From: Nitriliruptorales bacterium
Lineage (GTDB): Bacteria > Actinomycetota > Nitriliruptoria > Nitriliruptorales > Nitriliruptoraceae
Assembly (NCBI GenBank): GCA_030835875.1
Contig: JAURQY010000019.1
Coordinates: 1 to 17,417 of the forward strand
Direction: 5' to 3'
Length of the DNA: 17,417 bases
A program made the position numbers and the translations under genes. The notes under the pieces were generated by a model that worked only from the letters and a program-made list of their open reading frames with translations, made no database searches and was not told the DNA's origin. Below are positions 7,920 through 15,428 of the stretch, one piece after another (positions within the stretch are counted from its first letter, which is position 1; the number at the start of each line of letters is the position of its first letter).

Positions 7920-8423
7920 TCACCAGGGCAGCACCAGCCGCGCCGACACGACCTGCTCGTGCGCGACCTGTCGCTCCGAACCACCGACGACGATCTCGAC
8001 GACGCCCCCCTCGACCGCCACGAGCCGACCGCGGACCGCCTCGTCGGCGAGCGTCAGCTCGACGTCGCGCCCGAGGTTCCGGACGAGGTCCGCCGCGCTG
8101 CCGAGCGGCCGCTCGACACCGGGCGAGCTGACCTCGAGGACCGCGTCCTCGCTCACCACGCCGCTCGCGACGAGCGCGCTGTCGAGCGCGCGCGAGAGCT
8201 CCGCGATGACATCGATGTCGACCGGATCGCGCGGCCCGTCGCCGGCGGCCAGCCGGCCCTCGGTCGGCACGGCCACGTCGACGGTCACCGTCACGGTCGG
8301 GGGGCGCTGCGCGGTCACGTTGACGTCGAGCACGTCGAGTCCTCGCGTCGCGGCCTCCGCGCGCGCGAGCTCGGCGACCCGTCCTCCGACGGCGCCCTCG
8401 GCGGTCCCGACCGTCCGCTGCAC
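7920..8423 (-). CDS. rimP: Ribosome maturation factor RimP
   Basis: RimP assists early 30S assembly. The family hallmark VLEVSSPGVERPL is present, and the N-terminal half has the alternating strands VLDVNVTAQRPPTVTVTVDV. A C-terminal Sm-like barrel (VRGRLVAVEGGVVEIVV) completes the 167-residue product. I chose the GTG at 8423, preceded by AGGAGG with a 4-nt gap, over a GTG at 8477. The 8477 start has no ribosome binding site and would place its start codon 6 nt from a strong hairpin. The alternative would add 18 Gly/Arg-rich residues not expected in the family. The gene probably heads the nusA-infB operon, with its own promoter downstream of ispG. Confidence 0.94.
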   Translation of the reverse strand: MQRTVGTAEGAVGGRVAELARAEAATRGLDVLDVNVTAQRPPTVTVTVDVAVPTEGRLAAGDGPRDPVDIDVIAELSRALDSALVASGVVSEDAVLEVSSPGVERPLGSAADLVRNLGRDVELTLADEAVRGRLVAVEGGVVEIVVGGSERQVAHEQVVSARLVLPW

Positions 8424-8482
8424 AAGCCCTCCTGCGTCCGACCCGGCCTCGCGACCGGCCGACGTCCGGCCCCGCACGGCAA

Positions 8483-8506
8483 CGGCCGGCCCGCAGGGGC
8501 CGGCCG
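8483..8506 (-). promoter_or_regulatory. Strong hairpin in the rimP leader
   Basis: A perfect 10-bp, all-GC stem (CGGCCGGCCC / GGGCCGGCCG) with a 4-nt loop lies 60 nt upstream of the rimP GTG and 131 nt after the ispG stop. No T-run follows on the minus strand, so it is not a standard intrinsic terminator. It could be an attenuator, a processing site or an RNA stabiliser. Confidence 0.55.
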
Positions 8507-8570
8507 ACGAGGTCGTGAACCGTCGGTTCGTCCCGGCTCCTGCAGGGCCTCACGAGCCCGAGCGGGACGA

Positions 8571-8590
8571 TACGGACCGGATGGTCCGTA
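8571..8590 (-). promoter_or_regulatory. Hairpin at the predicted 5' end of the rimP-nusA transcript
   Basis: A perfect 8-bp stem (TACGGACC / GGTCCGTA) with a 4-nt loop begins about 2 nt after the predicted start near 8592. It could equally be a DNA operator overlapping the start site. Confidence 0.45.
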
Positions 8591-8598
8591 CGGGGGAG

Positions 8599-8628
8599 AC
8601 GCTACCACGGTCCGCGGGGGCGCGTCCG
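8599..8628 (-). promoter_or_regulatory. Predicted promoter for rimP-nusA-infB
   Basis: Minus-strand CGGACG (8623-8628), an 18-nt spacer and TAGCGT (8599-8604) form a plausible sigma70-type promoter. The -10 fits TAnnnT and nearly repeats the rpsB box TAGCAT; the -35 keeps only the GAC core. It starts 9 nt after the ispG stop. Confidence 0.45.
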
Positions 8629-8636
8629 GGTGCGCC

Positions 8637-9809
8637 TCAGACAACAATCGGGGCGCCCTCGCCGCGCTCGCGGCGGATCTCCTCCGCCATCTCGGTGGCG
8701 AAGTGGACCATCGCCTCGACGATGTCCTCCTCCCGGACCGTGGCGATGCGCTCCCCGCGGCGGATGATGTCGCCCTTGCCGTTCCCGGCGGCGACGCCGA
8801 GGTCGGCCTCGCGGGCCTCCCCCGGACCGTTGACGACGCAGCCCATGACCGCGATGCGCAGCGGCGCATCGAGCCCCTCGAGGCCCTTCTGGACCTCCTC
8901 GGCGAGCGTCCACACGTCGACCTGCGCGCGCCCGCAGGACGGGCAGGAGACGACATCGAGGCCCCGCTCCCGGAGATGGAGCGCCTCGAGGATCATGATC
9001 CCGGCCTTGACCTCCTCGACCGGGTCGGCTGAGAGCGACACCCGGATCGTGTCGCCGATGCCCTCGGCGAGCAGTGCACCGATACCCACCGCCGACTTGA
9101 TCGACCCCGAGTGCAGCGGCCCGGCCTCGGTGACCCCGAGGTGCAGCGGGTAGTCGCAGCGCTCCGCGAGGAGGCGGTAGGTGCGGATCATCGTCCACGG
9201 GTCGGAGTGCTTGACCGAGATCTTCGTGTTGAAGAAGTCGACGTCCTCGAGGAGGCGCACCTCGCGCAGCGCCGACTCGACCATCGCCTCGGGCGTCGGG
9301 CCACCGAACTCCTCGAGGATCGAGTCCTCGAGGCTGCCGCCGTTGACGCCGATGCGGATCGCGACGCCCGCCTCCGCGGCGAGCCGGCCGAGCAGCGCGA
9401 CCTTGTCGTGCTTCTTGATGTTGCCGGGGTTGATGCGCACCCCGGCGCAGCCGGCCTCGATCGCCATGACCGCGTACTTCCACTGGAAGTGGATGTCCGC
9501 GATGACGGGGATGCGCGCGTGCTCGGCGATGCGCTTGAGCGCCTCGGCGTCCTCGCGGCGCGGGACGGCGACGCGCACGATGTCGGCCCCAGCGGCCTGG
9601 ACCGCGGCGATCGCCTGCAGCGTGAGGTCCGCGTCGTGGGTCGGCGTGACGGTCATCGTCTGCACCGTCACCGGGGCGTCCCCGCCGACCGCGAGCGGAC
9701 CGAGCGTGATGCGGCGCGACGCGCGGCGCGTCGGGCCGTCGCCGGGCAGCGCCACGGACGCGTCCGTGGCGGGCGACGTGCCGGGGGCGAGAGGGAGCGT
9801 GGTGCTCAC
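8637..9809 (-). CDS. ispG: 4-hydroxy-3-methylbut-2-enyl diphosphate synthase (IspG/GcpE)
   Basis: IspG is the [4Fe-4S] enzyme that reduces MEcPP to HMBPP in the MEP isoprenoid pathway. The 390-residue product has the N-terminal TIM barrel (GGDAPVTVQTMT, GADIVRVAVP, PVIADIHFQWKYA, GVRINPGNI). The C-terminal cluster domain has CPSCGR near residue 289 and CVVNGPGEAREAD near residue 322; these three cysteines bind the cluster. The GTG at 9809 has GAGG 8 nt upstream. The first 30 or so residues are low-complexity and precede the conserved core. It follows rseP after 122 nt. The usual partner dxr, earlier in the pathway, is not in this window. Confidence 0.98.
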   Translation of the reverse strand: MSTTLPLAPGTSPATDASVALPGDGPTRRASRRITLGPLAVGGDAPVTVQTMTVTPTHDADLTLQAIAAVQAAGADIVRVAVPRREDAEALKRIAEHARIPVIADIHFQWKYAVMAIEAGCAGVRINPGNIKKHDKVALLGRLAAEAGVAIRIGVNGGSLEDSILEEFGGPTPEAMVESALREVRLLEDVDFFNTKISVKHSDPWTMIRTYRLLAERCDYPLHLGVTEAGPLHSGSIKSAVGIGALLAEGIGDTIRVSLSADPVEEVKAGIMILEALHLRERGLDVVSCPSCGRAQVDVWTLAEEVQKGLEGLDAPLRIAVMGCVVNGPGEAREADLGVAAGNGKGDIIRRGERIATVREEDIVEAMVHFATEMAEEIRRERGEGAPIVV

Positions 9810-9870
9810 GGCGGGGACCTCGTCCTCGTGCTGGGGTTCGGATGCAGCCTCGGAGGGTGTTCGGAGCTGC

Positions 9871-9913
9871 TCCCCGAGGGTATCCCCGGCACCTCTGTGG
9901 ACCCCCTCGGGGA
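9871..9913 (-). promoter_or_regulatory. 10-bp inverted repeat upstream of ispG
   Basis: TCCCCGAGGG (9871-9880) and CCCTCGGGGA (9904-9913) form a perfect inverted repeat with a 23-nt spacer, in the rseP-ispG gap and 62-104 nt upstream of the ispG start. The arms are 33 bp centre to centre, close to three helical turns, which would suit a looped or paired protein site as well as an RNA hairpin. A -10-like TACCCT (9877-9882) overlaps one arm, with no good -35. Confidence 0.45.
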
Positions 9914-9931
9914 CCGACCGGCGCCTCGTGG

Positions 9932-11347
9932 TCAGAGCCGGATGGGATCGGTCAGGTCGAGCCAGAGCGTCGTCACGAGGAGCAGCGCGAGCACGGCGAT
10001 GACCGGGATGGCGATCGCCGCGATCGCCTCCGGACGGACGCGGTAGTCCGCGACCCGCCCGCGCAGCCGGCGGACGCCGTTCACGGCCGACTCGACGGCG
10101 ACGACGGCCAGGTGGCCGCCGTCGAACGGCGGCAGCGGCAGCAGGTTGAACAGGAAGAAGAACACGTTGATCGCGGCGAGCAGCGTGAGCACCACCGGGA
10201 GCCCGCCCTCGCGTGCGCCGACCTGACCGGCGAGCGATGCGGCTCCGACGAGCGAGACCGCACCGTCGGGTGCGCGCTCCTCACGGCCGAGCGCCTGCGC
10301 GACGAGGTCGGAGAGCCCTGAGGGTGAGAGGATGCGGACGAGCCCTGCGACGGACTCCTCGACCATGGGCAGCACACCCCCGGGCGATCCCGGTCCCGGC
10401 TCACCGACCGCAGCCCCGACGACCGCCTCCCCGAGGCCGAGGTCGCGCAGCTCCGGCTCCGTCGCGATGCCGATCACCCCGATCTGGACGCCGTCGTCCG
10501 TGACGACCGGCTCGGGGACGACGTCGAGCAGCAGCCGCTCCCCGGCGCGCTCGACGGCGAGGATGGTCGCGACCCCGGGTCGCTCGCGGAGCGCGTCACG
10601 CAGGACGAGGAAGTCCTCGCTCGTGACGTCGTCGACGGCGACGAGCACGTCACCGGCCGCGATCCCCGCACGATCGGCGGGCGAGCCCTCACGGACGAAC
10701 GCGACGCTCCCGGTCAGCCCGCCGGTCGGCTGCGGCCAGGCCGCGAGGACCGTCGCGAGCAGCACGAACGCGATGATGAGGTGTGTGAACGGTCCGAGCG
10801 CGACGACGGCGACCCGCTGCCAGGCAGGACGGTCCGCGTAGCGGCGCCCCTCGTCGCCGCGGAGCAGCCGGTGCGTGACATCCCCGACGCGTGTGCTCGC
10901 AGGGAGCTCGAGGTGGAGCGCGCGCTCGAGCGCATCGCGGAGCGCCACATGCTCCGGCGCGGGCGTGAGTCCCCGCGTGGTGTCGCGGATGCGATGGGCG
11001 AGTTCGATGGGCGTCCCGCGGTGGGCGAGCTCCGCGTCGAGCGCCGACCACCAGCGACGGGCGTCCTCCTCGTCGCGGACCACGGGGAGCGCGTCGACGA
11101 GCGGAGGCTGCAGCTCGTCGTCATCACCCATCCCGATGATGCGCACGTACCCACCGAGCAGGACGGCCTTCAGTCCGTACTCCGTCTCGCCACGGCGGGT
11201 CGACCACAGCGTCGGTCCGAAGCCGACGAAGAAGCGGTCGGCGCGCATCCCGGTCAGCTTCGCGCTGACGAGATGCCCGGCCTCGTGGATCACGATCGCG
11301 AGCACGATGCTTGCGACGAACGCGACGATCCCGACCGTGGCGCTCAC
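9932..11347 (-). CDS. rseP: Site-2 membrane metalloprotease (RseP / Rip1 family)
   Basis: This intramembrane zinc protease cleaves membrane-bound anti-sigma factors and other transmembrane substrates. HEAGH (residues 21-25) lies in the first membrane helix. NLLPLPPFDGG (401-411) supplies the third zinc ligand, Asp409. A PDZ domain spans about 210-290, and further helices lie near 183-203, 380-400 and 445-462. GPFTHLIIA matches the His-containing actinobacterial form. Between GGYVRII (residue 71) and PAWQR (174) is a roughly 100-residue cytoplasmic stretch where relatives have about 25-30. The GTG at 11347 overlaps the rlmN stop as GTGA, implying coupling. At 471 residues it is longer than the usual 400-430. 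Confidence 0.96.
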   Translation of the reverse strand: MSATVGIVAFVASIVLAIVIHEAGHLVSAKLTGMRADRFFVGFGPTLWSTRRGETEYGLKAVLLGGYVRIIGMGDDDELQPPLVDALPVVRDEEDARRWWSALDAELAHRGTPIELAHRIRDTTRGLTPAPEHVALRDALERALHLELPASTRVGDVTHRLLRGDEGRRYADRPAWQRVAVVALGPFTHLIIAFVLLATVLAAWPQPTGGLTGSVAFVREGSPADRAGIAAGDVLVAVDDVTSEDFLVLRDALRERPGVATILAVERAGERLLLDVVPEPVVTDDGVQIGVIGIATEPELRDLGLGEAVVGAAVGEPGPGSPGGVLPMVEESVAGLVRILSPSGLSDLVAQALGREERAPDGAVSLVGAASLAGQVGAREGGLPVVLTLLAAINVFFFLFNLLPLPPFDGGHLAVVAVESAVNGVRRLRGRVADYRVRPEAIAAIAIPVIAVLALLLVTTLWLDLTDPIRL

Positions 11348-12519
11348 GTCGCCGACCCTCCGCTGACGAGCGCATCGACGCGCTCCGCGGCACCGCGCGC
11401 GACGGGAAGCATGTTCCCATCACCGAGCGTGCGTGCCGCGAGCAGCTGACCGCACGCGGCCTCCGTATCGCGTCCGCGCGTGTCACGCAGGGTGATCGTC
11501 GCGCCGGCCTGCTCGACCCGCGCGACGAACGCGTCGGTCCGCTCGCGGGTCGGCTCCTTCCAGCGGACGCCGGGCGTGGGGTTCATCGGGATGACGTTCA
11601 CGTGCGCGCGCATCCGGCGGGCCAGACGAGCGAGGGCGTCCGCCTGGACGACGTCGTCGTTCACGTCGCCGATGAGACACCACTCGATGGTGACGCGACG
11701 GCCGGTGCGTGCCCGGTAGGTCTGGACCGCGTCCTCGAGCTCGACGAGCGGGTGCACCCGGTTGATCGGCACGAGCTCGTCGCGCAGCCGGTCGGTCGCC
11801 GCGTGCAGGCTCACCGCGAGGGTCAGCGGCAGACCGAGGTCGGCGAGCCGGGAGACGGCGGGCACGAGGCCGACGGTCGACACGGTGATGCTGCGCGCCG
11901 ACAGGCCGAAGCCCTCCGGGTCGTGGAGCCAGCGCACGCTCGCGATGGTGGCGTCGAGATTCGCGAGCGGCTCGCCCATCCCCATGTAGACGACGTTCGT
12001 GACGTGGTCCGGCCCACCGCCCTCGAGCCCGGCCGGTCCGAGCTCGACGTCGCCGATCCGTCCGGTCGCGAGGGCCTGCTGCGCGACGACGACCTGGCGA
12101 ACGATCTCGCCTGCGGTCAGCTGGCGACGCAGCCCCGCCTGCCCGGTCGCGCAGAACGGACATCCCATCGCGCAGCCGGCCTGGGTCGAGATGCAGACGG
12201 TGGCGCGGCGCGGGTACCGCATCAGCACCGTCTCGATGGCCTCGCCGTCGCGGAAGCGGAGCAGGAACTTGTGCGTGCGCCCACCGTCCGCGACATGGTG
12301 GGCGACGAGCTCGGGCGTCGAACCTTCGGTCGATTCGGCGAGACGCTCGCGCAGCGCGGCCGGGAGGTCGGTCATCCGCATCGGGTCGTCGACACCCCGC
12401 ACAAGCCAGGAGGCGACCTGTCCCGCGCGGTAGGCCGGCTCGCCGAGCTCGGTCATGAGCTCGACGAGACCGTCGCGGTCGAGGGCGTAGAGGTCGAGGG
12501 CGGAGAGGTCGAGGGTCAT
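11344..12519 (-). CDS. rlmN: Dual-specificity 23S rRNA / tRNA adenine-C2 methyltransferase RlmN
   Basis: RlmN is a radical-SAM enzyme that methylates C2 of A2503 in 23S rRNA and A37 in some tRNAs. The 391-residue product has the cluster motif CAMGCPFC (Cys116, Cys120, Cys123). Cys109, seven residues before it, and Cys356 in TEAACGQL correspond by spacing to the two catalytic cysteines (118 and 355) of E. coli RlmN. Other family motifs are VVYMGMGEPLAN, SITVSTVGLVP, LAVSLHA and RVTIEWCLI. The ATG at 12519 overlaps the cdsA stop (ATGA). The cdsA-rlmN pairing is typical of actinobacteria, but there dxr normally follows; here rseP follows directly. Confidence 0.97.
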   Translation of the reverse strand: MTLDLSALDLYALDRDGLVELMTELGEPAYRAGQVASWLVRGVDDPMRMTDLPAALRERLAESTEGSTPELVAHHVADGGRTHKFLLRFRDGEAIETVLMRYPRRATVCISTQAGCAMGCPFCATGQAGLRRQLTAGEIVRQVVVAQQALATGRIGDVELGPAGLEGGGPDHVTNVVYMGMGEPLANLDATIASVRWLHDPEGFGLSARSITVSTVGLVPAVSRLADLGLPLTLAVSLHAATDRLRDELVPINRVHPLVELEDAVQTYRARTGRRVTIEWCLIGDVNDDVVQADALARLARRMRAHVNVIPMNPTPGVRWKEPTRERTDAFVARVEQAGATITLRDTRGRDTEAACGQLLAARTLGDGNMLPVARGAAERVDALVSGGSAT

Positions 12520-13367
12520 GGCAGCGACGTCAGGAGCGCGTGACCGACGGGGAGCGCGAGCAGGAGCCCGTCGACACGGTCGAGCACACCGCCGTGACCG
12601 GGGAGCAGCCGACCGAGGTCCTTCACGCCGAGGTCGCGCTTGACCATCGAGGCGACGAGGTCGCCGAGCAGCGCCGCGACACCGACGGCGATCCCGATGG
12701 ACGCTCCGCGCAGGACCGAGCTCGACCCATCGAGCGGCAGCACGGCAGCGCCGACGGCGGCGGCCGCCACGAGACCTCCGACGACGCCCTCCCACGTCTT
12801 GTTCGGGCTGACCGTCGGCGCGAGCGGCCGCCGTCCTATGCGCGACCCGACGAAGTAGGCGGCGATGTCGCCGGCCGCGGCCGCACCGAGCACCATCGAG
12901 AGTGCGACGATGGGTGCGTCGCCCGCCCGCAGCAGGAGCGCGAACGATGCGAGCCCCCCCAGCCACGCGCCGAGGAGCACCGTGCGCGCGACGGTGCCGA
13001 GCACGTCGCGCCGCGCACGGTCCGCGAGCGAGCGCAGCAGCGCGAGCACCGTGAGCGCCGCGAGACCGGCGGCCTGCCCACCGGCACCGGCGAGATGCGT
13101 CGCGGTGAGCAGCACGACGGTCGCAGCGACGAGCACGTCCGTGTGGACGGGCCGGTCGAGACCGCCGAGGACCGACCCGAGCTCGACGTGAGCGGCGATG
13201 AGCAGCAGCCCGACGAGCACGGTCAGCGCCCAGGGAGGGAGGACGAGCGCGGTCGCGAGCAGCCCAGCGAGTGCGACCCCGACGGCGGTGGCCGCGACGA
13301 GGTCACGCCCCTTCCGCTGCGTGACGTCCGACGTCACGTGCGGTGTGGTGCTCGGCGGCTGCTCCAT
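12516..13367 (-). CDS. cdsA: Phosphatidate cytidylyltransferase (CDP-diacylglycerol synthase)
   Basis: CdsA converts phosphatidic acid and CTP to CDP-diacylglycerol, the precursor of bacterial phospholipids, in the cytoplasmic membrane. The 283-residue product has about seven hydrophobic segments and the family signature near its end (MVKRDLGVKDLG followed by LPGHGGVLDRVD), with the conserved KD, PGHGG and DRxD. GDIAAYFVGSRIGRRPLAP and SPNKTWEG are further family motifs. I chose the ATG at 13367 because the residues upstream of it are an Arg/Ser-rich shadow of frr; its ribosome binding site is weak (GAGC). It is 28 nt after frr. uppS, next to cdsA in many bacteria, is absent here. Confidence 0.96.
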   Translation of the reverse strand: MEQPPSTTPHVTSDVTQRKGRDLVAATAVGVALAGLLATALVLPPWALTVLVGLLLIAAHVELGSVLGGLDRPVHTDVLVAATVVLLTATHLAGAGGQAAGLAALTVLALLRSLADRARRDVLGTVARTVLLGAWLGGLASFALLLRAGDAPIVALSMVLGAAAAGDIAAYFVGSRIGRRPLAPTVSPNKTWEGVVGGLVAAAAVGAAVLPLDGSSSVLRGASIGIAVGVAALLGDLVASMVKRDLGVKDLGRLLPGHGGVLDRVDGLLLALPVGHALLTSLP

Positions 13368-13395
13368 CCGGATGCTCAGGTCGGGCCGTCGCGGC

Positions 13396-13956
13396 CTAGA
13401 CCTCGAGCAGCTCCTTCTCCTTGACCTCGAGCGCCTTGTCGACCTGACCGACGTGCGTCGCGGTGAGGTCCTCGAGCTGCTTCGCGGCGCGCTCGTGATC
13501 GTCCTTGCCGACCTCGCCGTCGTCCTCGAGGCGCTGCATCGCGTCGCGCGCACTGCGCCGCACGTTGCGCAGCGCGACGCGGCCCTCCTCCGCCGTGCTG
13601 CGGGCGAGGCGGATGTAGTCCTTGCGGCGGTCCTCGCTCAGCTCGGGGAAGACGCAGCGGAGGACGCTGCCGTCCGAGGCCGGGTTGAGCCCGAGGTCGG
13701 CCTCGCGGATCGCGCGGGCGATGTCATCGATCGCGGCCTTGTCGAACGGGTTCACGACGAGGATGCGCGGCTCGGGGACGGAGAAGTTGGCGAGCTGCTG
13801 GATCGGCGTCGGCGTCCCGTAGTACTCGACGACGATGCGGTTGAGCAGCTGCGGGTTCGCGCGCCCCGTCCGGATGGTGGCGAAGTCCTCGCTGACCTTC
13901 GCGACGGCCTGGCCCATGCGGTGGCCCGCATCGGTCATGATCGATTCGAGGCTCAT
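13396..13956 (-). CDS. frr: Ribosome recycling factor
   Basis: RRF works with EF-G to split post-termination ribosomes. The 186-residue product has the expected length and motifs: IRTGRANPQLL near the N terminus, YYGTPTPIQQLANFSVPEPR, the domain II stretch PFDKAAIDDIARAI, then the conserved RRKDYIRLAR and RNVRRSARD of the long helices. The ATG at 13956 has AGGAG 6 nt upstream. It follows pyrH after a 99-nt gap that holds a weak promoter-like box (TACCAT, 14024-14029) and a hairpin (13986-14007), so some separate control is possible. Confidence 0.98.
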   Translation of the reverse strand: MSLESIMTDAGHRMGQAVAKVSEDFATIRTGRANPQLLNRIVVEYYGTPTPIQQLANFSVPEPRILVVNPFDKAAIDDIARAIREADLGLNPASDGSVLRCVFPELSEDRRKDYIRLARSTAEEGRVALRNVRRSARDAMQRLEDDGEVGKDDHERAAKQLEDLTATHVGQVDKALEVKEKELLEV

Positions 13957-13985
13957 GCTGCGCTCCTGTGGCGACGTCCGGTCCC

Positions 13986-14007
13986 GTCCGTCCCGGACTT
14001 CACGGAC
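13986..14007 (-). promoter_or_regulatory. Small inverted repeat in the pyrH-frr gap
   Basis: GTCCGT and ACGGAC form a 6-bp stem with a 10-nt loop. A -10-like TACCAT lies at 14024-14029 without a recognisable -35. This could be a weak internal promoter with a leader hairpin, but the evidence is slight. Confidence 0.25.
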
Positions 14008-14055
14008 GTTCGGTGTGGGGGCGATGGTACGGCGCGTCGGTGACCCCGCCCGGGC

Positions 14056-14796
14056 TCAGACCTCGGCGTCCGCCGCGTGGACGAGCGTGCCGACGTCCTC
14101 TCCGCGGACGACGCGGCGGATGTTGCCGGCGCGCAGCAGCTCGAAGACGACGATGGGGAGCGCGTGATCCATGCACAGCGAGATCGCTGTCGCGTCCATG
14201 ACCTTGAGGCCCTGGTTGAGCACCGACAGGAAGTCGATGTGCTCATAGCGGACCGCGTCCGGGAAGCGGTTCGGGTCGCGGTCGTACACGCCGTCGACCT
14301 GCGTGCCCTTGAGGATCGCGTCCGCACCGATCTCGAGCGCGCGCTGCGCCGCGGTCGTGTCGGTGGTGAAGTAGGGAGCGCCGAGTCCGGCCGCGAACAC
14401 GACGACCCGCCCCTTCTCGAGGTGACGCATCGCGCGACGACGGATGTAGGGCTCGGCGAACTGCTGCATCGAGATGGCGGTCTGCACGCGCGTGGGGACG
14501 CCGGCCTTCTCGAGCGCGTCCTGCAGCGCCAGCGCGTTGATGGTCGTCGCGAGCATCCCCATCTGGTCGGCGCTCGAACGGTCCATCCCGGCGGCGGCCG
14601 GTGAGTTGCCGCGGAAGATGTTGCCACCGCCGACGACGATCGCGACCTCGGTGCCATCGCTCTCCTTGAGCTCGGCGACCTCCTCCGCGACGCGACGCAC
14701 GATCGTCGGATCGATGCCGCCCTGCACGGCGGGATCGGAGAACGCCTCGCCCGACAGCTTCAGCAGGACGCGCCGGTACGGGCTCCGCGCTCCCAC
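14056..14796 (-). CDS. pyrH: UMP kinase
   Basis: PyrH phosphorylates UMP to UDP with ATP; it is a hexameric amino-acid-kinase-fold enzyme, usually activated by GTP and inhibited by UTP. The 246-residue product shows RVLLKLSGEAF, VVGGGNIFRG, FAAGLGAPYFTTDTTAAQRA, KGTQVDGVYDRDP and MDATAISLCMDHALPIVVF, all diagnostic. The GTG at 14796 is the only start that keeps the N-terminal strand intact. It lies 2 nt after the tsf stop with a weak ribosome binding site inside tsf, so coupling to tsf is likely. The rpsB-tsf-pyrH-frr order is conserved across most bacteria. Confidence 0.98.
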   Translation of the reverse strand: MGARSPYRRVLLKLSGEAFSDPAVQGGIDPTIVRRVAEEVAELKESDGTEVAIVVGGGNIFRGNSPAAAGMDRSSADQMGMLATTINALALQDALEKAGVPTRVQTAISMQQFAEPYIRRRAMRHLEKGRVVVFAAGLGAPYFTTDTTAAQRALEIGADAILKGTQVDGVYDRDPNRFPDAVRYEHIDFLSVLNQGLKVMDATAISLCMDHALPIVVFELLRAGNIRRVVRGEDVGTLVHAADAEV

Positions 14797-14798
14797 CG

Positions 14799-15410
14799 TC
14801 AGGCCCCGACCTCGAAGCGGGCGAACCGTGCGACCTCGATCTTCTCACCGAGCTGGCCCTGCACGTCGCTGATCGCCTGGGCGACCGTGCGGTCAGGATC
14901 GATGACGAACGCCTGGTCGAGGAGCACCCAGTCCGACAGGACCTTCTTGACCTTGCCGTCGACGATGCGGTCGATCATCTCGGCGGGCTTGCCCTGCTCG
15001 ACCGCCTCCTTGCGAGCGAACTCGCGCTCCTTGTCGAGCATCGCCGGGTCGACGTCCTCGGCGCGCACGAACAGCGGCTTGCTCGCGGCGATGTGCATGC
15101 ACAGCTGCTTCGCGAGCTCCTGGAACGGCTCGCTCTTCGCGACGAAGTCCGTCTCGCTCGAGAGCTGCAGCAGGACGCCGACGCGCGCGGGTGCGCCCGG
15201 GCTCGGCTGGTGGAGGTAGGAGATGACCGAGCCCTCGCCCGCGGTCCGGTCGGCGACGCGGGCATCCATCTTCGCGCCGGTGCGCTCGCGCACGAGCTCG
15301 GCCGCCTTCTCCATGTCGCCGCCGGCGTCCTCGAGCGCGCTCTTGCACGCCATCATCGGCGCGTTGGTCAGCTCGCGGAGCTGCTTGACGTCCGCAGCGG
15401 TGATCGCCAT
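14799..15410 (-). CDS. tsf: Elongation factor Ts, short form
   Basis: EF-Ts is the nucleotide exchange factor that regenerates EF-Tu-GTP. The 203-residue product has the N-terminal UBA-like region (TAADVKQLRELTNAPMMACK), the SSETDFVAKSEPF motif (TDFVA contacts EF-Tu) and the stretch LAKQLCMHIAA. Its length resembles the short form of Thermus (about 196 residues) rather than the two-subdomain forms of about 270-280. The UBA motif reads TNAPMMACK, where TGAGMMDCK is usual. The ATG at 15410 has AAGGA 6 nt upstream. It is 78 nt after rpsB and 2 nt before pyrH. Confidence 0.97.
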   Translation of the reverse strand: MAITAADVKQLRELTNAPMMACKSALEDAGGDMEKAAELVRERTGAKMDARVADRTAGEGSVISYLHQPSPGAPARVGVLLQLSSETDFVAKSEPFQELAKQLCMHIAASKPLFVRAEDVDPAMLDKEREFARKEAVEQGKPAEMIDRIVDGKVKKVLSDWVLLDQAFVIDPDRTVAQAISDVQGQLGEKIEVARFARFEVGA

Positions 15411-15428
15411 CGTCGGTCCTTCCCGGTC

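Noticed and set aside
8483..8506. Intrinsic terminator after ispG
   Set aside because: The stem is strong but no T-rich run follows on the minus strand, and it lies downstream of a predicted rimP promoter, so it is listed as a leader hairpin instead.
7845..9032. A 395-codon plus-strand frame across rimP and ispG
   Set aside because: It crosses two real genes and a regulatory gap without any domain, and its composition follows from antisense reading of GC-rich codons.
12520..12966. N-terminal extension of RlmN over cdsA
   Set aside because: The extra residues are an Arg/Ala-rich shadow of cdsA; the ATG at 12519 begins the family's conserved start and overlaps the cdsA stop by 4 nt.
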